A program made the translations under genes and the position numbers. From contig JAITYX010000022.1 of NCBI GenBank assembly GCA_021018815.1, positions 3,596,001 to 3,660,000 of the forward strand: DNA of 64,000 nucleotides, in the 5' to 3' direction. This document shows positions 45,272-56,910 of this stretch, piece by piece (the first letter of the stretch is position 1; each line of letters starts with the position of its first letter). The notes beneath the pieces are model-generated. The model did no database searches, was not told the origin of the DNA, and worked only from the letters and a program-made list of their open reading frames with translations. Origin of the DNA: Talinum fruticosum (taxonomy: Eukaryota; Streptophyta; Magnoliopsida; Caryophyllales; Talinaceae).

Positions 45272-46790
45272 TCATGTCGGGTGGTAAAACTCCAGCAACG
45301 AGATAATTGACGATGTCGGCGAACCAAGGGAGTTCTCCGTTGTGGCCGCCATTAGATGCTCATCGAGAAACGTATCGTCAATGGGGCTAGTATCACTTTC
45401 AACCAAGAGTCTTGATAAGTGGTTAGCTACCACATTATGCGCTCCCGCTTGATCTCGTATCTCCGGATCAAATTCTTGCAGGAGAAGAATCCATCGTATG
45501 AGACGAGGCTTGGCATCCTTCTTCTCAAGCAAATGCTTCAGAGCAAGCATGGTCGGTGAAAACAATCACCTTGGAGCATAGGAGATAGGGCGAAACTTCT
45601 CAATAGCATACACCACTCGCCAACAACTCCTTCTCTCGTTGTGGTGTAATTTTGTTTGGCTCCATCAAGTGTCTTGCTCGCATAATAAATGACATGAGGC
45701 TTCTTGTCCCTTCGCTCGCCTTAACACAGCTCCAACCGCGTGATCACTTGCGTCGCACATAATCTCAAAGGGGAGATTCCAATCGGCGGTTGGATGATAA
45801 GGCGTAAATCAATGCTTCCTTTATGCTGAGAAAAGCTTCATGACATTCGTTAGTAAAATCAAACGGGACATCTTTGGTGAGGAGCCGAGTTAGAGGCTTA
45901 GCAATTTTGGAGAAGTCCTTAATAAAGCGGCGGTAAAAGCCGGCATGACCAAGGAAACTCCTCACCCCTTGACGTAACTAGGGGAGGTAGCTTTTCAATA
46001 ACCTCAATTTTGGCTCGATCTACCTCGATCCCCGATTAGACACAAAACGACCCAAAACAACGCCCTCTTTTACCATGAAATGGCATTTTTCCCAATTCAA
46101 AACTAGGTTAACTTCCTCACATCTACTTAGCACTTTCTCAAGATTTTGCAAACAATGGTCAAAAGTGCTACCGTAAACAGAGAAGTCATCCATGAAAACT
46201 TCCATGATGTTTTCTATGAAATCGAAAAAATAGCCATCATGCATCGTTGAAAAGTGGCCGGGCATTACATAAACCAAAAGGCATCCTACGGTATGCAAAG
46301 GTACCATAGGGGCATGTGAAGGTGGTCTTGTCTTGATCATTTGGATGTATAGGGATTTGAAAAAACCGGAAAAACCATCCAAATAACAAAAGTATGAATG
46401 CCTGGCTAATCTCTCCAACATTTGGTCAATAAATGGCAGGGGAAATGGTCCTTCCGGTGGCTTGATTCAATCTTCTATAGTCCATACACATGCGCCACCC
46501 GAGAATCGTCCTAGTGGAAATGAGCTCATTAGCCTCATTCTTGACCACGGTCATACCCCCTTTTTGGGTACTACTTGGACCGGACTTACCCAATCACTAT
46601 TTGCAATAGGATAGATAATCCCAGCCGTAAGCGGCTTGACAACTTCTTTTTGACAACCTCTTGCATATTGGGATTCAATCGCCTTTGAGGTTGTCTAGAG
46701 GGCTTATGACCGTCGTCAAGATCAATTTTATGGATACGTAAGGATGGACTAATTCCCTTGACATCATCGATGCTATAACCAATGGCACTT
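45272..46790 (-). pseudogene. Athila-like reverse transcriptase and RNase H (broken)
   Basis: Minus-strand RT. The lead is IGYSIDDVKGISPSLRIHKI (about 46780-46720), the palm is in 46421-46020 with SYFCYLDGFSGFF and the catalytic box VFMDDFSVYGSTFDHCLQNL, and the link is MRSFLGHAGFYRRFIKDFSK (45965-45900). RNase H pieces lie at 45965-45765 and 45565-45272 ([19 protein letters not shown], then VVANHLSRL). Frame changes lie near 46600, 46010, 45760 and 45570. Confidence 0.9.
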
Positions 46791-47085
46791 CTATGCTTTC
46801 GAAGCACATTGAGCAGGTTTTCAAGCCGAGTGCCACGTAATTCAGCATTAATAATCACAGGGAATGACTCATTAGGACCAAGAAATGCATACCTGAGATG
46901 GGAGGGTAGAGGTTTGAGCTCTACCTTGGTGACATGAATGGGAACTTCCTTGGTGTCCTTGGCCTCCGTGGCTTCTAAGTTGCATATGTCTAGGCTCCCA
47001 TGCTTTGACAAGGATGGAGGAGCCACATCTAACAACTCAGAATAGAGTGTTGCCTCCTCATATTTTCCTTTAGAACCATCACCCA

Positions 47086-47731
47086 TTATGCATGCCTCCA
47101 AAGGATCTCGCACATGCCGATGTGGTAGCCACTCATCATATATGATCTGTTCCAACACATCCACCCTACAACATGTGTCTTCGAGAGCGGGGTGGACATA
47201 GACTTGGTGAGATTAAACTCCACCTTCTCTTCCCCAACATGTAATGATAGTTTGCCGTTCTTTACATCGATCATAGCTCCAAGCAGTAGCGAGAAAAGGC
47301 CTTCCCAAAATGATTGGAATTTGTGCATCTTCGGCCATTTCCATAACAACAGATCGCATGGGATGAAGAATTTCCCGACTTGAAGTGGCACATCTTCTAG
47401 AAGTCCAATGGGGAATTTGACATATCGATCTACCAACCGAAGAGAAATAGTGGTTGGCTTCAACTCTCCCATTTGAAGGCGCTTACAGATGGAGTAGGGC
47501 ATAAGGCTAACACTTGCTCCAAGATCACACAAAGCCTTACTAATGGCTACATCTCCCACAGAGCATGGTATGGTAAAACTACCCGGATCGAAAGCTTTGG
47601 GGGTAGCTTGTTTTGGATGATTGCACTGCACTCCTCGGTGAGAGAAACGGTAGCATGTTCTAACAATTTCCCTTTGTTAGAAAGCATCTCCTTCAAAAAT
47701 TTTGCATAGGATGGCATATCGGTGATGGCTT
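47086..47731 (-). pseudogene. Athila-like aspartic protease region
   Basis: Retropepsin-like segment of the polyprotein that cleaves Gag-Pol. The frame 47631-47086 shows FTIPCSVGDVAISKALCDLG with the catalytic ALCDLGASVSLMPYSICKRL (the Athila form of the D-T/S-G triad, here DLG). It continues toward RT in another frame (47164-46586, EATLYSELLDVAPPSL). Confidence 0.87.
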
Positions 47732-49414
47732 CTAAAAGGGAATGTTGATGTGCAGCTTCTTCAACTTCTCAATAAATCTGGAAAACTTCTTTTCCTCTTT
47801 CGCCTTCACAAGCCGTTGTGGAAATGGAATGGGAGGCTTGTAAGGTTTAGGTGATGGCATGGATGAACTCTCAATCAAAACTGGCTCCTTTTCACTCTCC
47901 TTAGCATCACCCTCAATAACACCTTCCTTCACAACATCATGCACATCCTCAATCTCCTTCTCCTTCCCCATTTGGCTCACCTTAGGTCCCTCTAACTCCT
48001 TCCCGCTCCTCAAGATAATGGCATTGATGTGCCCTTTAGGATTTGGCTCGGGTTGTGCTGGCAACTTCCCTTGGGATTGGGTAAGGTGGTTCACTTGTTG
48101 GGCAATTTGTGCAATTTGGGTCTCTAACATCTTTTGATGAGTAGATAATTGCTCATTAGTCTTAGTTTGGGCTTGGATGAACCCTTCCATGAGAGTTTCA
48201 AGGTTAGATTTCTGTGGAGGTGGAGGAGGAGGATTGTATGGAATAGGAGGTCAATTTTGTGGTGGTGGATGGAAACCGGGTGGTTGAGACGGATTTTGGT
48301 GGGGATGGGGATTGTTGTTGCGGTAGGAGAAATTGGGATGATTTTTCCAACCGGGGTTATAGATATGAGAGTAGGGGTTGTTCTGTGGTGATGGCCTAGG
48401 AGGGAAATTGTGGAGAGCATTAGCTTGCTCGGATGTAGAGAAGCTAGAATGACACTCCAAATGGGGATGAGGACCGCCACATGCTTCACAAGAATATCCC
48501 ATCTCTTGAGCGGTGGAAGAAGAGGAAGTGCCAATTGAAGGGTTTGCCACAAATTTCTCCATTTGCAACGTGAGAGCTTCCACCTTGTTGGCCAAAAGAG
48601 CCACTCGCATCCACATTATGCTTTACCCGTTCTCGATCATCTCTTCCAACGCCCCAATTATAGGCATTGGAGGCCATCTCCTCTAACAAAGCATCCGCTT
48701 GCTCGTTGTCTTCTTCATGAATGTACCCCCGAAGCATTGTCCACAAATAATCGCACCGAGTCCGAAAGCCCCTCATAAAAAATTTGAGTGAGCATCCATG
48801 GTTGAATACCATGATGAGGGCACTCTCGCTGCATCCCTTTGAACCGCTCCCAAGCTTCAAATAAAGACTCTCCGGAATGTTGCTTGAACCGGAGGATGTC
48901 AAGCCTTAACTTGGAAGCCTTGCCCGGTGGAAAAAACCGATTGAGGAAGGCAAGGTTTAACTCAGCCCATGTGCGGAAAGAGTTGGGAGCACAGTTCTCT
49001 AGCCGGTTCTTTGCCTTATCGGTGAGGGAAAAAGGAAAGAACTTCAACCTAAGGTACTCATCATTTACTCCCGCCATCTTGATCATACCGCAATGCTCAA
49101 GAAATGAGTTGATGTGCTTGATGGGGTTCTCCACCAGTGACCCTCCGAATTGATTCTCGCTCAATGAGGTGGATGAAACCGGGCTTGAAATCAAAGTTGG
49201 TTCCCTCCGGTAGATCGGGCAACACAATAGTGGAACCTCCCGTACTCGTTGAAAGAGCTGAGTAGGATTGAAGGGTACGAGGTGGGGGTGGAGTTCCAGC
49301 CATATTCTCGCTTCTTTCTTCGCTACGAGCTGCACCACTTATGCGCCCGACAATTGCTTCAAGTTCGGGATCAAGAGGTGCTAGTTCTTCACCTCTATGA
49401 TTCCTCCTAAGCAT
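47732..49414 (-). pseudogene. Athila-like Gag (broken)
   Basis: Capsid/nucleocapsid protein. Start ATG 49414 (MLRRNHRGEELAPLDPELEA). The capsid domain is in 49150-48715 (VENPIKHINSFLEHCGMIKM, LRLKFFPFSLTDKAKNRLEN, WAELNLAFLNRFFPPGKASK, IFYEGLSDSVRLFVDNASGV). The zinc-knuckle-like CEACGGPHPHLEC lies at about 48500-48455. A Glu/Pro-rich tail with the repeated QIAQIAQQVNHL coiled-coil-like stretch is at 48190-47732. Frameshifts lie near 49130, 48720, 48590 and 48250. Confidence 0.88.
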
Positions 49415-49547
49415 ACACTCAAGAAACTATACCAAGCATAAGTAGGCTCAAGCAAAGATAAAAGCAAAAATAAAGAAGAAAAATAAAGAAAATAAAAAAC
49501 TCAATTCAAAAGTGTCACGTTACTTAAACTAAGGAGTGGCGCTAGCT

Positions 49548-49565
49548 CCCCAAGCAACGACGCCA
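49548..49565 (-). other. Primer-binding site, Athila-like element
   Basis: Minus-strand tggcgtcgttgcttgggga, three bases after the 5' LTR. It resembles the TGGCGCCGTTGCCGGGGA tRNA-Asp primer site of Athila elements, with two changes. Confidence 0.8.
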
Positions 49566-49568
49566 TTT

Positions 49569-50933
49569 TGTTGTTGTACTAATGAGAGTACGGTTGTCGG
49601 TCTCAGGGAGTTAGGTCTCTTACAAGTCTAAGGTCAATGTCCTTATTGAACTAAGCAAAGAAACAATTTGAATTGGTTGGTAGAAAGCACTACAAAACGA
49701 AATGAAATCGAAAAAGAAAACCTTAGGTAGGGATTTACCAAGCTAACATGCCAACAATTTTAATTACATGCTTATACACTATTCACAACTGCGATGAACT
49801 AGGGAATCGATGCGATTCGAGACCACCTAAGCCTTCTCTCGAAGGTCATTAAGCTAACTCAATTGAATTAATTGTTGTTCTCACACAATCAAAACCAAAG
49901 AATTACATGATTATCGACTCTTCCCTTAATAACAACCTAAATTATTTTCATATCTAAGTTGTAATCATCCAACATGTTGAAGTAGAACTAAGCCTCTTCT
50001 CTCGAAGTCTACTCAATTCCTAAAAAACAATAAAGGCAGGATTCTCTCGAACCTCACACCAATTCACAAGTATCAACAAGTCGGAAATTCATCAAACAAT
50101 TGCAAATTAGCATCAAAGCATAAATTACGATTAAACTAGCATATTAGTGGCAAAATCCCCAACCTAAGTTGAAAATTTAGCCACACATATTCATGGCATT
50201 TTACAGCAGATTGAGGAATGAAGACCGAAAAGAATGCAAGATGGAAGTAGAGAGAAGAATAATGATACCATAAACTTGAATTAACTTGCGATTAAATGAA
50301 AATAACTCCAAGCTTTGATCCCTTAACAATGGAAATAAGTGCTTACAAGTAGAAAGAAACTAGCCTAGAAAACGCAGCATAAAAAGTCTCCTTAGAAAAG
50401 TGGCAGTTCCGGCATAAAAGATGCGAAAAACGTAAGCCGCCGATTGGCACGACCAGTGCTTGAAACCGTGCTGCACCCGTGCAAGCTCACGACTTCTTCA
50501 ATTAAATCTCAAATTCTTAGCATGGCTCGTGCTGAAACCGTGCTTAACCCGTGCAAGCTCACAGCGCCTTTAGTTGATTTCCGAATTCCTAGCATGGCCT
50601 GTGTTGACCTCTTACGCTCGGCCACGACTCGTGCTAGGTCCGCTTTCCTTCTTTTCTTCAGCACGACCCGGTGTTACGACTTGTGCTGACTTGGCTTGAC
50701 CTATTTCTTTGCTCTCCGACCTTCTATGGCCTCCCGCTCTTTTCCTTAGCACTTTGAAAGATGTATTCTTCATCATAAAAGGCGGGATTACCTCAAAACA
50801 TGTAAATTCGCACACTTTAATCATAATTGAAGAAAGTAAGCAAAATCAAATAAGAATTTAGGTGAGAAGGCCTTTGAAGTGTCGAAATTAGCTAATAAGA
50901 GAATGGAAAAGCACGTAAAATTCCGGTTTATCA
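49569..50933 (-). repeat. Athila-like 5' LTR (right)
   Basis: 1,365 bp, TG...CA. Differences from the left LTR are few and often look like transposed letters at CG sites. Confidence 0.95.
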
Positions 50934-50938
50934 GGTCC

Positions 50939-51336
50939 CTTGACCGAGCCGTAAGGGTTAACTCAGCTCGGTTGTCCCTAACTATAAAGGTTACCTCGGT
51001 TTGGAAGTACTAGATCGAGATAAGGGAATTTCGAGTCTAGGAAAATTCTGTAAGGAATTGTTTAAGGGAGTAATTCTAGTTGAGTTAGTGTGCTTGTATT
51101 TTGTGGATTCAAAATAGTGGATTTGACTTGGTGCTTGGACTAGAACTGTCCGTGGTTTTCTCGCCCCATGAGGGTTTCCACATACATCCGTGTTCGCACT
51201 TTTCCGAGTCCAATCTAGACTCGGGTTGTCTTGATTACTCTTTTCAAGCTTTAATCTTCCAAGTTTGTTAAAATTCACTCATCACCCTATTCACCTCCCT
51301 TTAGGGTGACTAAGACTCTCCAAGAGCAAACCTTCA
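50939..51336 (+). repeat. Copia element 2, 5' LTR, second part
   Basis: Resumes with cttgaccgagccgtaagg, matching the 3' LTR from about 60613, and ends gagcaaaccttca as at 61006. Confidence 0.92.
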
Positions 51337-51338
51337 AT

Positions 51339-51352
51339 TGGTATTAGAGCCT
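51339..51352 (+). other. Primer-binding site, copia element 2
   Basis: tggtattagagcc, two bases after the 5' LTR: the initiator-Met tRNA type with one change. Confidence 0.82.
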
Positions 51353-51395
51353 AACCTTTCGAAAGGATCTAACAGTCCAAAGGTGTAAAGATCGG

Positions 51396-54300
51396 ATGGC
51401 TAAGAACAGTGGAGAGTTCGATGAAGGGAGATCTTCCAACGGACCACCTAAGTTCAAATGATTAAATTTCATGCACCTGGAAGAAGCTAATGGAATGCTT
51501 TCTACTTGGACAACGATGAAGATGTCCGGAACATCATACAAGAAGGCAATTATATTCCAATGAAGATGGAAGATACAAGACTTGTGCCTAAAGCAAAGTT
51601 CGAGTACACCACTGAAGAGGCGTAAAAGTTCGTAAAGAACTTTAAAGTAATGAACATTCCGATGTGCACCATCAGCTCGGAGGAATACAATAGAGTGTCA
51701 ACTTGTGACACAGACTAAAGATGTATGGGACACACTTGTCAACACATATGAAGGAACAAGCCAAGTAAGACAAGCGAAGATAAGTCAATATCTTCACAAA
51801 TATGAGCTATTCAAGATGGAGCCGAAGAAAACATCACTCGGATGTTTATACGCTTCACCGAGATTACAAACAATCTCAAATCTCTGGGTAGAAAAATTTT
51901 CCATGAAGAAATGTGCGAAATATTCTAAGAAGTCTACCCAAGAGAAGATGGGGTCCTAAGGTGACAACCATCGAGGAAGCTCATAACCTCTCTCGCCTAA
52001 AGCTAGACGAACCGATTGGGAAGCTACTTACCCATGAAATCCATCCGGAAGAAGAGGATGCCGAGGTCGGCACCAAAAAGAACATTGCACTAAAGGCCTC
52101 GTAAAGCGAGAGAAGAAAATCCGAGTTCCTCATATTCGAAGAAGATCCCATGGCACTCATTGCTCGAGGCTTCAAGAGAATGATGAAGCACAAGAAATGG
52201 GATAAGAGGCCAAGGGAAGAGTTCTACAAGAAAGATAAGAAGGACAAAAACGTAAACATCTCTCCCCTTCAAAGTTATCTTTAACTAAGAACTCAGTCTG
52301 TTTTGAATGTGGCGAGCAAATATCACATATTCAAAGACTGTCCAAGGAGAAAAAGGGACAGAAAGAAGAAGAAGGCTATGATGGCCACATGGAGTGATGA
52401 AGATTCCGATGACTCAAAGTATCCGATGGCACTCATAGATTTAGAAGTTGAATCCGAGTCGGACTCGACAACACGAGACAATGAAGAGACAAATCCTCGG
52501 GAGGTAATTGAATACTTCCTCAAGTTCTCCAAAGTTGATTTAGCCAAATATATTTACACTTTGGAAGAAAAGTCCAATTCGACTCTTCTCAATTCAAAGA
52601 ACAACTTGAGTCTCTCACTTCTAAGAGCATTGGTTTTAAAAAATGAATTAGAAAACTGAGACTTACTTTAAGAGAGCTCAAGACTAGTACCCAAGCTAAT
52701 GAGGCCGAGTCCGAGTCACTCATAAGAAAAAGAGCATCCGAAACAAAAGCTCAATGAGTCTCAAGAGCTTATTTTAAAATTTACTCAAGGTCACAAAAAC
52801 CTTGACATGCTTCTAGGCTCTTAATGTGTCTACTTGAAAGGAAGGACTTGGTTTTAACAAAGAGGAGGAATCAAATTCCTACTCGGATCTTTTCAAAAGG
52901 ATTCCAAAACTGTGAAGTTCAGGAAAGCCGAGCCTAGACCAGCCTATAAGAGAAAACCTTCTCCACCTGTTTATAAAAGAAAAGGTTTTTAAAAGAAAGA
53001 GACACAGACTCGGTTTTCTAAAAGAAAGACTCGGAATCGGACCAAATCTAAATTAATTCAAATTTAGGTTCCCAAGAGTCTTCTTCCTCGTAAAAGGACA
53101 CAGTAAAGGGAGTTACTTGGGTTCTTTAGAGGAAGTGAGAAGGGTTAGCGTGTTTCGACTTACGAGTAACTCGAAAAAGACAAAAGGTCATTAGTACCTA
53201 GACAGTGGGTGCTTACGCCACATGTCGGGAGATTTAAGACTCTTTTTTGAGTTGGAAGATTATAAGGGAGGCAAAGTCACTTTTGGAGATGACAGTAAGG
53301 GCAAGATAGTTGGAATAGGGAAGATTGGAAAATGAGACAACCTAGTCAGCCCAGTTTATCTTGTCAAGGGATTGAAGTACAATCTACTCAAGCATCTCTC
53401 AATTGTGTGACAAAGGTCAAGAGGTAAGATTCACTCGGACCATTTGTTATAATTCCGATGCAACTACCAAGGAGACTAAGCTCTCGGGTAAGAGATCGGG
53501 TAATACCTACACTATTCCTCTTTCGATCCGAGTCGAACTTATCTTGTTTAAAAGCATCTCCGCATGATGATTCTTGGACATTGCATCGTAGACTAGGTCA
53601 TGTTAGCATGCATACTATCAAAAAGCTTGCATTTCATGGTTTAGTCAGAGGATTACCTAACTGTGCATTTAAGAAAGATAAATTTGTGAATCATGCACAA
53701 AAGGGAAACAGGTCGGATCATCTTTCAAATCTCTCAAAATTGTTTCCACATCCAAAGTGCTTGAAATGTTGCATATGGATTTATGTGGTGAAATCCCTGT
53801 AAAGAGTCTCGGAGGTAAATCATTATGTACTTGTGATTGTTGATGACTACTCATGATTTACCCGGGTTTGTTTTCTTAAGCACAAAAATGAAGTTTTCAA
53901 AGAGTTCAGCAAGCTCTGCAGGAAAATTCAAGTAGAGTCTCAAACTCATATCGAAGAATTCGAACCGACCATGGAAAGGGACTTCGATTACTCGGAATTT
54001 GCAGAGTTCTCGCGATAAGAATGGTATTTCCCACAACTTCTCAAGCACCCGAACTCCTTAACAAAATAGAGTAGTGGAGAGAAAGAACCAAAATCTTGAA
54101 GAAATAGGAAGGACAATGATGATTGAACATGAACTACTTTACTATTTACGGGTCGAGGCAATCAACACAACGAAACTACACACCGAACAGATGCCTCATC
54201 GGACCCATTTTGAAGAAAACTCCATATGAGCTCTACAAGGGAAAGAAACCTAACATCTCATACTTCAAACCCTTCGGATGTAAGTGCTATGTTCACAATA

Positions 54301-56339
54301 ATGGTAAGGATCACTTGACCAAGGTTGATGCAAGGTCGGATGAAGGTATCTTTCTTGCTTATTCATCTCATAGTTAAGCATATCGCATTTTCAATAAAAG
54401 AACTAACAAAGTGGAAGAAAGCATCCACGTTGTTTTTGATGAGATTGATCGGGGAAAACCAAGTGAGTCAACATTATCAGATTTGAAACTCGGTCGAGAT
54501 GTAGATGATCTTGCTGAAGCCGAACTTAGACAGAGTCAAAGGAAATCAGCTCGGAATATCATGACTTAGGATCGAACCAGCTCAAGAGCCGGTTTAGAAT
54601 GTTGAAGGTCAATTAGATGAGTAAACTCAATCGGATCGGATCACTAAATATCAACCAATTCAACCCACAAATCTGGTGAACCGGAGAACAGGTAGAGCAT
54701 TCAAATATGCTTCGAGTCACCCACTCGAAAACATCTTGTCCGACATCAACAAGTGGGGTAAGAACTCGCTCTTCTTTGTAAAATCTATGTGCATTCACTG
54801 CATTCATATCATTAACCGAACCTATAAATGCACTAGAGGCCCTAAATGAACCCGAATGGGTAGAGGCCATGCAAGAAGAACTTAATCAATTTGAAAGAAA
54901 CCAAGTCCGGACTTTGACCAAACGACCTTCGACCACCCAGTCATAGGAACCAAATGGGTTTTCAAGAACAAACTGGATGACGATGGGTTGGTAGTCGGAA
55001 AAAAGGCTAGACTTATAGCTCAAGGTTACAATCAAGAAGAAAGAATTGATTGTAGGGAAACCTTTACACAAGTTGCTAGGATTGAATCAATTAGAATCCT
55101 ATTGGCATTTGCATCAAGCATGAATATTAAATTGTATCAAATGGATGTCAAATGTGCTTTTCGAATGGTTTCATTCAAGAGGAAGTCTATGTGGAGCAAC
55201 CCCCTGGATTTGAAAATTCAGAATTTCCAAATATTGTTTTCAAATTGCAAAAGGCTCTTTATGGTCTTAAAAAGCTCCTAAAGCTTGGTATGAAAGATTA
55301 AGCAATTTCTTGGTTGAAAATGATTTTAAAAGAGGTTAGATTGACAAAACTCTTACCATAAAAACCAAGGGGAAAGACTTTCTTATTGTTCAGATTTATG
55401 TTGATAATATAATTTTTGGAGCTACTAATGAAAATCTCTGTCAAGATTTTTCCGAGTTAATGAGACAGGAATTCCAAATGAGCATGACGGGAGCTAAATT
55501 TCTTTCTTGGTCTACAAATCAAGCAAGACAAAGATGGCATCTATGTTCATCAATCCAAGTATACCAAGGAGTTGCTGAAGAAATACAAGCTTCAAGATGC
55601 AAAACATGCAGCCACACCAATGAGTAGCAACATAAAGTCTGGACTTAGACGAAAAAGGTAAAGCAATAGATCGAAACTCTATCGAGGTATGATTAGATCT
55701 CTGCTATATCTTACATCCAAGTAGGCCGGACATTATGTTTAGTGTATGTCTTTGTGCAAGATTCCAAGCTAATCCAAAATAATCACATCTCACTGCGGTG
55801 AAGAGAATTTTTAGATATCTTGCAGGAACTCGGAATCTAGATCTATGGTTCTCAAGAGACTCGTAACCGACCCTCACTAGATACTCGGATGCCGACTATA
55901 CTTGGATACAAGGTTGATAGAAAGAGCACCTCAGGAGCATGCCAATTTCTGGGTCAATCCCTTATATCTTGGCACTCAAAGAAGCGTAACTCGGTTGCTT
56001 TATCAATAGCCGAAGTTGAGTACATCGCAGCTAGAACATGCTGTGCTCGGATTCTATGGATCAAGCAACACTTGAAAGACCTTGGACTTTTATTCAAATC
56101 AATTCCAATAAAGTGTGATAATTAGAGTGCAATCAGCATCACTAAGAATCCAGATCCAAGCATTCAAGGACAAAGCATATTGAGGTCGGGTATCATTTTC
56201 GAGAGACCATTCTGAGAAAGGTGATATTGAACTTGAATCATTCCTACAAAATTTCAACTAGCCGATATCTTTACTAAGCCACTTAGTGAGGATCGGTTTT
56301 GCTTTATTAGGAATGAACTTGGCATGATAAATGCATGAT
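51396..56339 (+). pseudogene. Copia element 2 gag-pol polyprotein (broken)
   Basis: Start ATG 51396 (Met-Ala-Lys-Asn-Ser-Gly-Glu-Phe-Asp-Glu-Gly), paralogous to 19576 of copia element 1; stop TGA 56337-56339 after ELGMINA. Domains: Gag/UBN2 51396-52110; MALIARGFKRMMKHKKWDKR at 52151; zinc knuckle around 52300 (CFECGEQ with displaced His/Cys); coiled-coil-like 52430-52660; protease about 53185-53330 (YLDSGCLRHMSGD); GAG-pre 53570-53720 (LHRRLGHVSMHTIKKLAFHG); integrase to 54420; RT 54880-55800 (GTKWVFKNKLDDDG, ARLIAQGYNQEERID, and the palm box as YVDNIIFG, where the second catalytic Asp reads Asn); RNase H 55880-56339 (STSGACQFLGQSLISWHSKK). Many stops and frame changes. Confidence 0.9.
54988..56339 (+). 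pseudogene. Copia element 2 reverse transcriptase and RNase H
   Basis: The RT block at 54988-55281 reads through FTQVARIESIRILLAFASSM and LYQMDVKCAF. The catalytic box near 55397 reads YVDNI in place of YVDDI, so the enzyme would be inactive even if the frames were restored. RNase H 55889-56125 contains SVALSIAEVEYIAARTCCA with conserved acidic residues. Breaks lie near 55290, 55490, 55620 and 55880. Confidence 0.85.
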
Positions 56340-56910
56340 TATGTGTTTTTCTAAGTGAAATTATCTTGCATGATTATGTGTTACATGTTTCTTTTCTTTG
56401 TCTTAATAACAATTGGTTCAGTTGACCCGGTGATACCGAGCTAGGAGTTATTATCTGTTTGTGCTTTCTAAGTCACTCGAAACTTTACTCGAGTCGGACT
56501 CAGTTTTGAGAAAATTGGACTTCAAACTTCGAAATAATCTTTAGATTAGTGTAGAATTTCATAAATTTCTTTTAAAATCTCTCATTTTCTCTCTCTCTAT
56601 CGCGCGCATCGATAAGTGAACTAGCCGTTGGGAGACAGACACTGGAATTCTAACCGTTGGAGAGCGAGAATAGACACACCGGTCCGAGGTGACCATTGGA
56701 GGTTTGGGTCGAACGGATATCGAAGGACATTCCTTTTGCTATAAATAGCATCCCTTTTCCTTCATTTCTCTACTTTACTCTCTGCTAACCTAAATTCTCG
56801 TATAATCACTCTTGCAATCTAAGCTCTCAAGCACTCTTAGTACTCTCTCTCTGTCTCTCTCTCTCTCGTTTCTTCGAGTCGGCTCACTTTCTTCTCAAAA
56901 ATTCTCAACC
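56340..56910. other. Copia element 2, spacer between pol and the third ORF
   Basis: Non-coding, with CT-rich runs (56578-56600 and 56840-56870). A TATA-like ctataaatagc lies at 56740-56750, about 170 bp before the next ATG, so it could act as an internal promoter for the third ORF. Confidence 0.5.

Larger units (their letters stand above)
38727..50933 (-). mobile_element. Athila-like Ty3-gypsy element, complete with both LTRs
   Basis: 12,207 bp, LTRs at 38727-40090 and 49569-50933 (TGTTGTTGTACTAATGAG...GGTTTATCA on the plus strand), target duplication GGTCC at 38722-38726 and 50934-50938. The minus-strand order is 5' LTR (right), tRNA-Asp-type primer site, gag, protease, RT, RNase H, integrase, a PF20167-like ORF in the env position, polypurine tract, 3' LTR (left). 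Size, primer site and the extra 3' ORF fit Athila. The LTRs are highly similar, which makes it the youngest layer of the nest. Confidence 0.95.
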
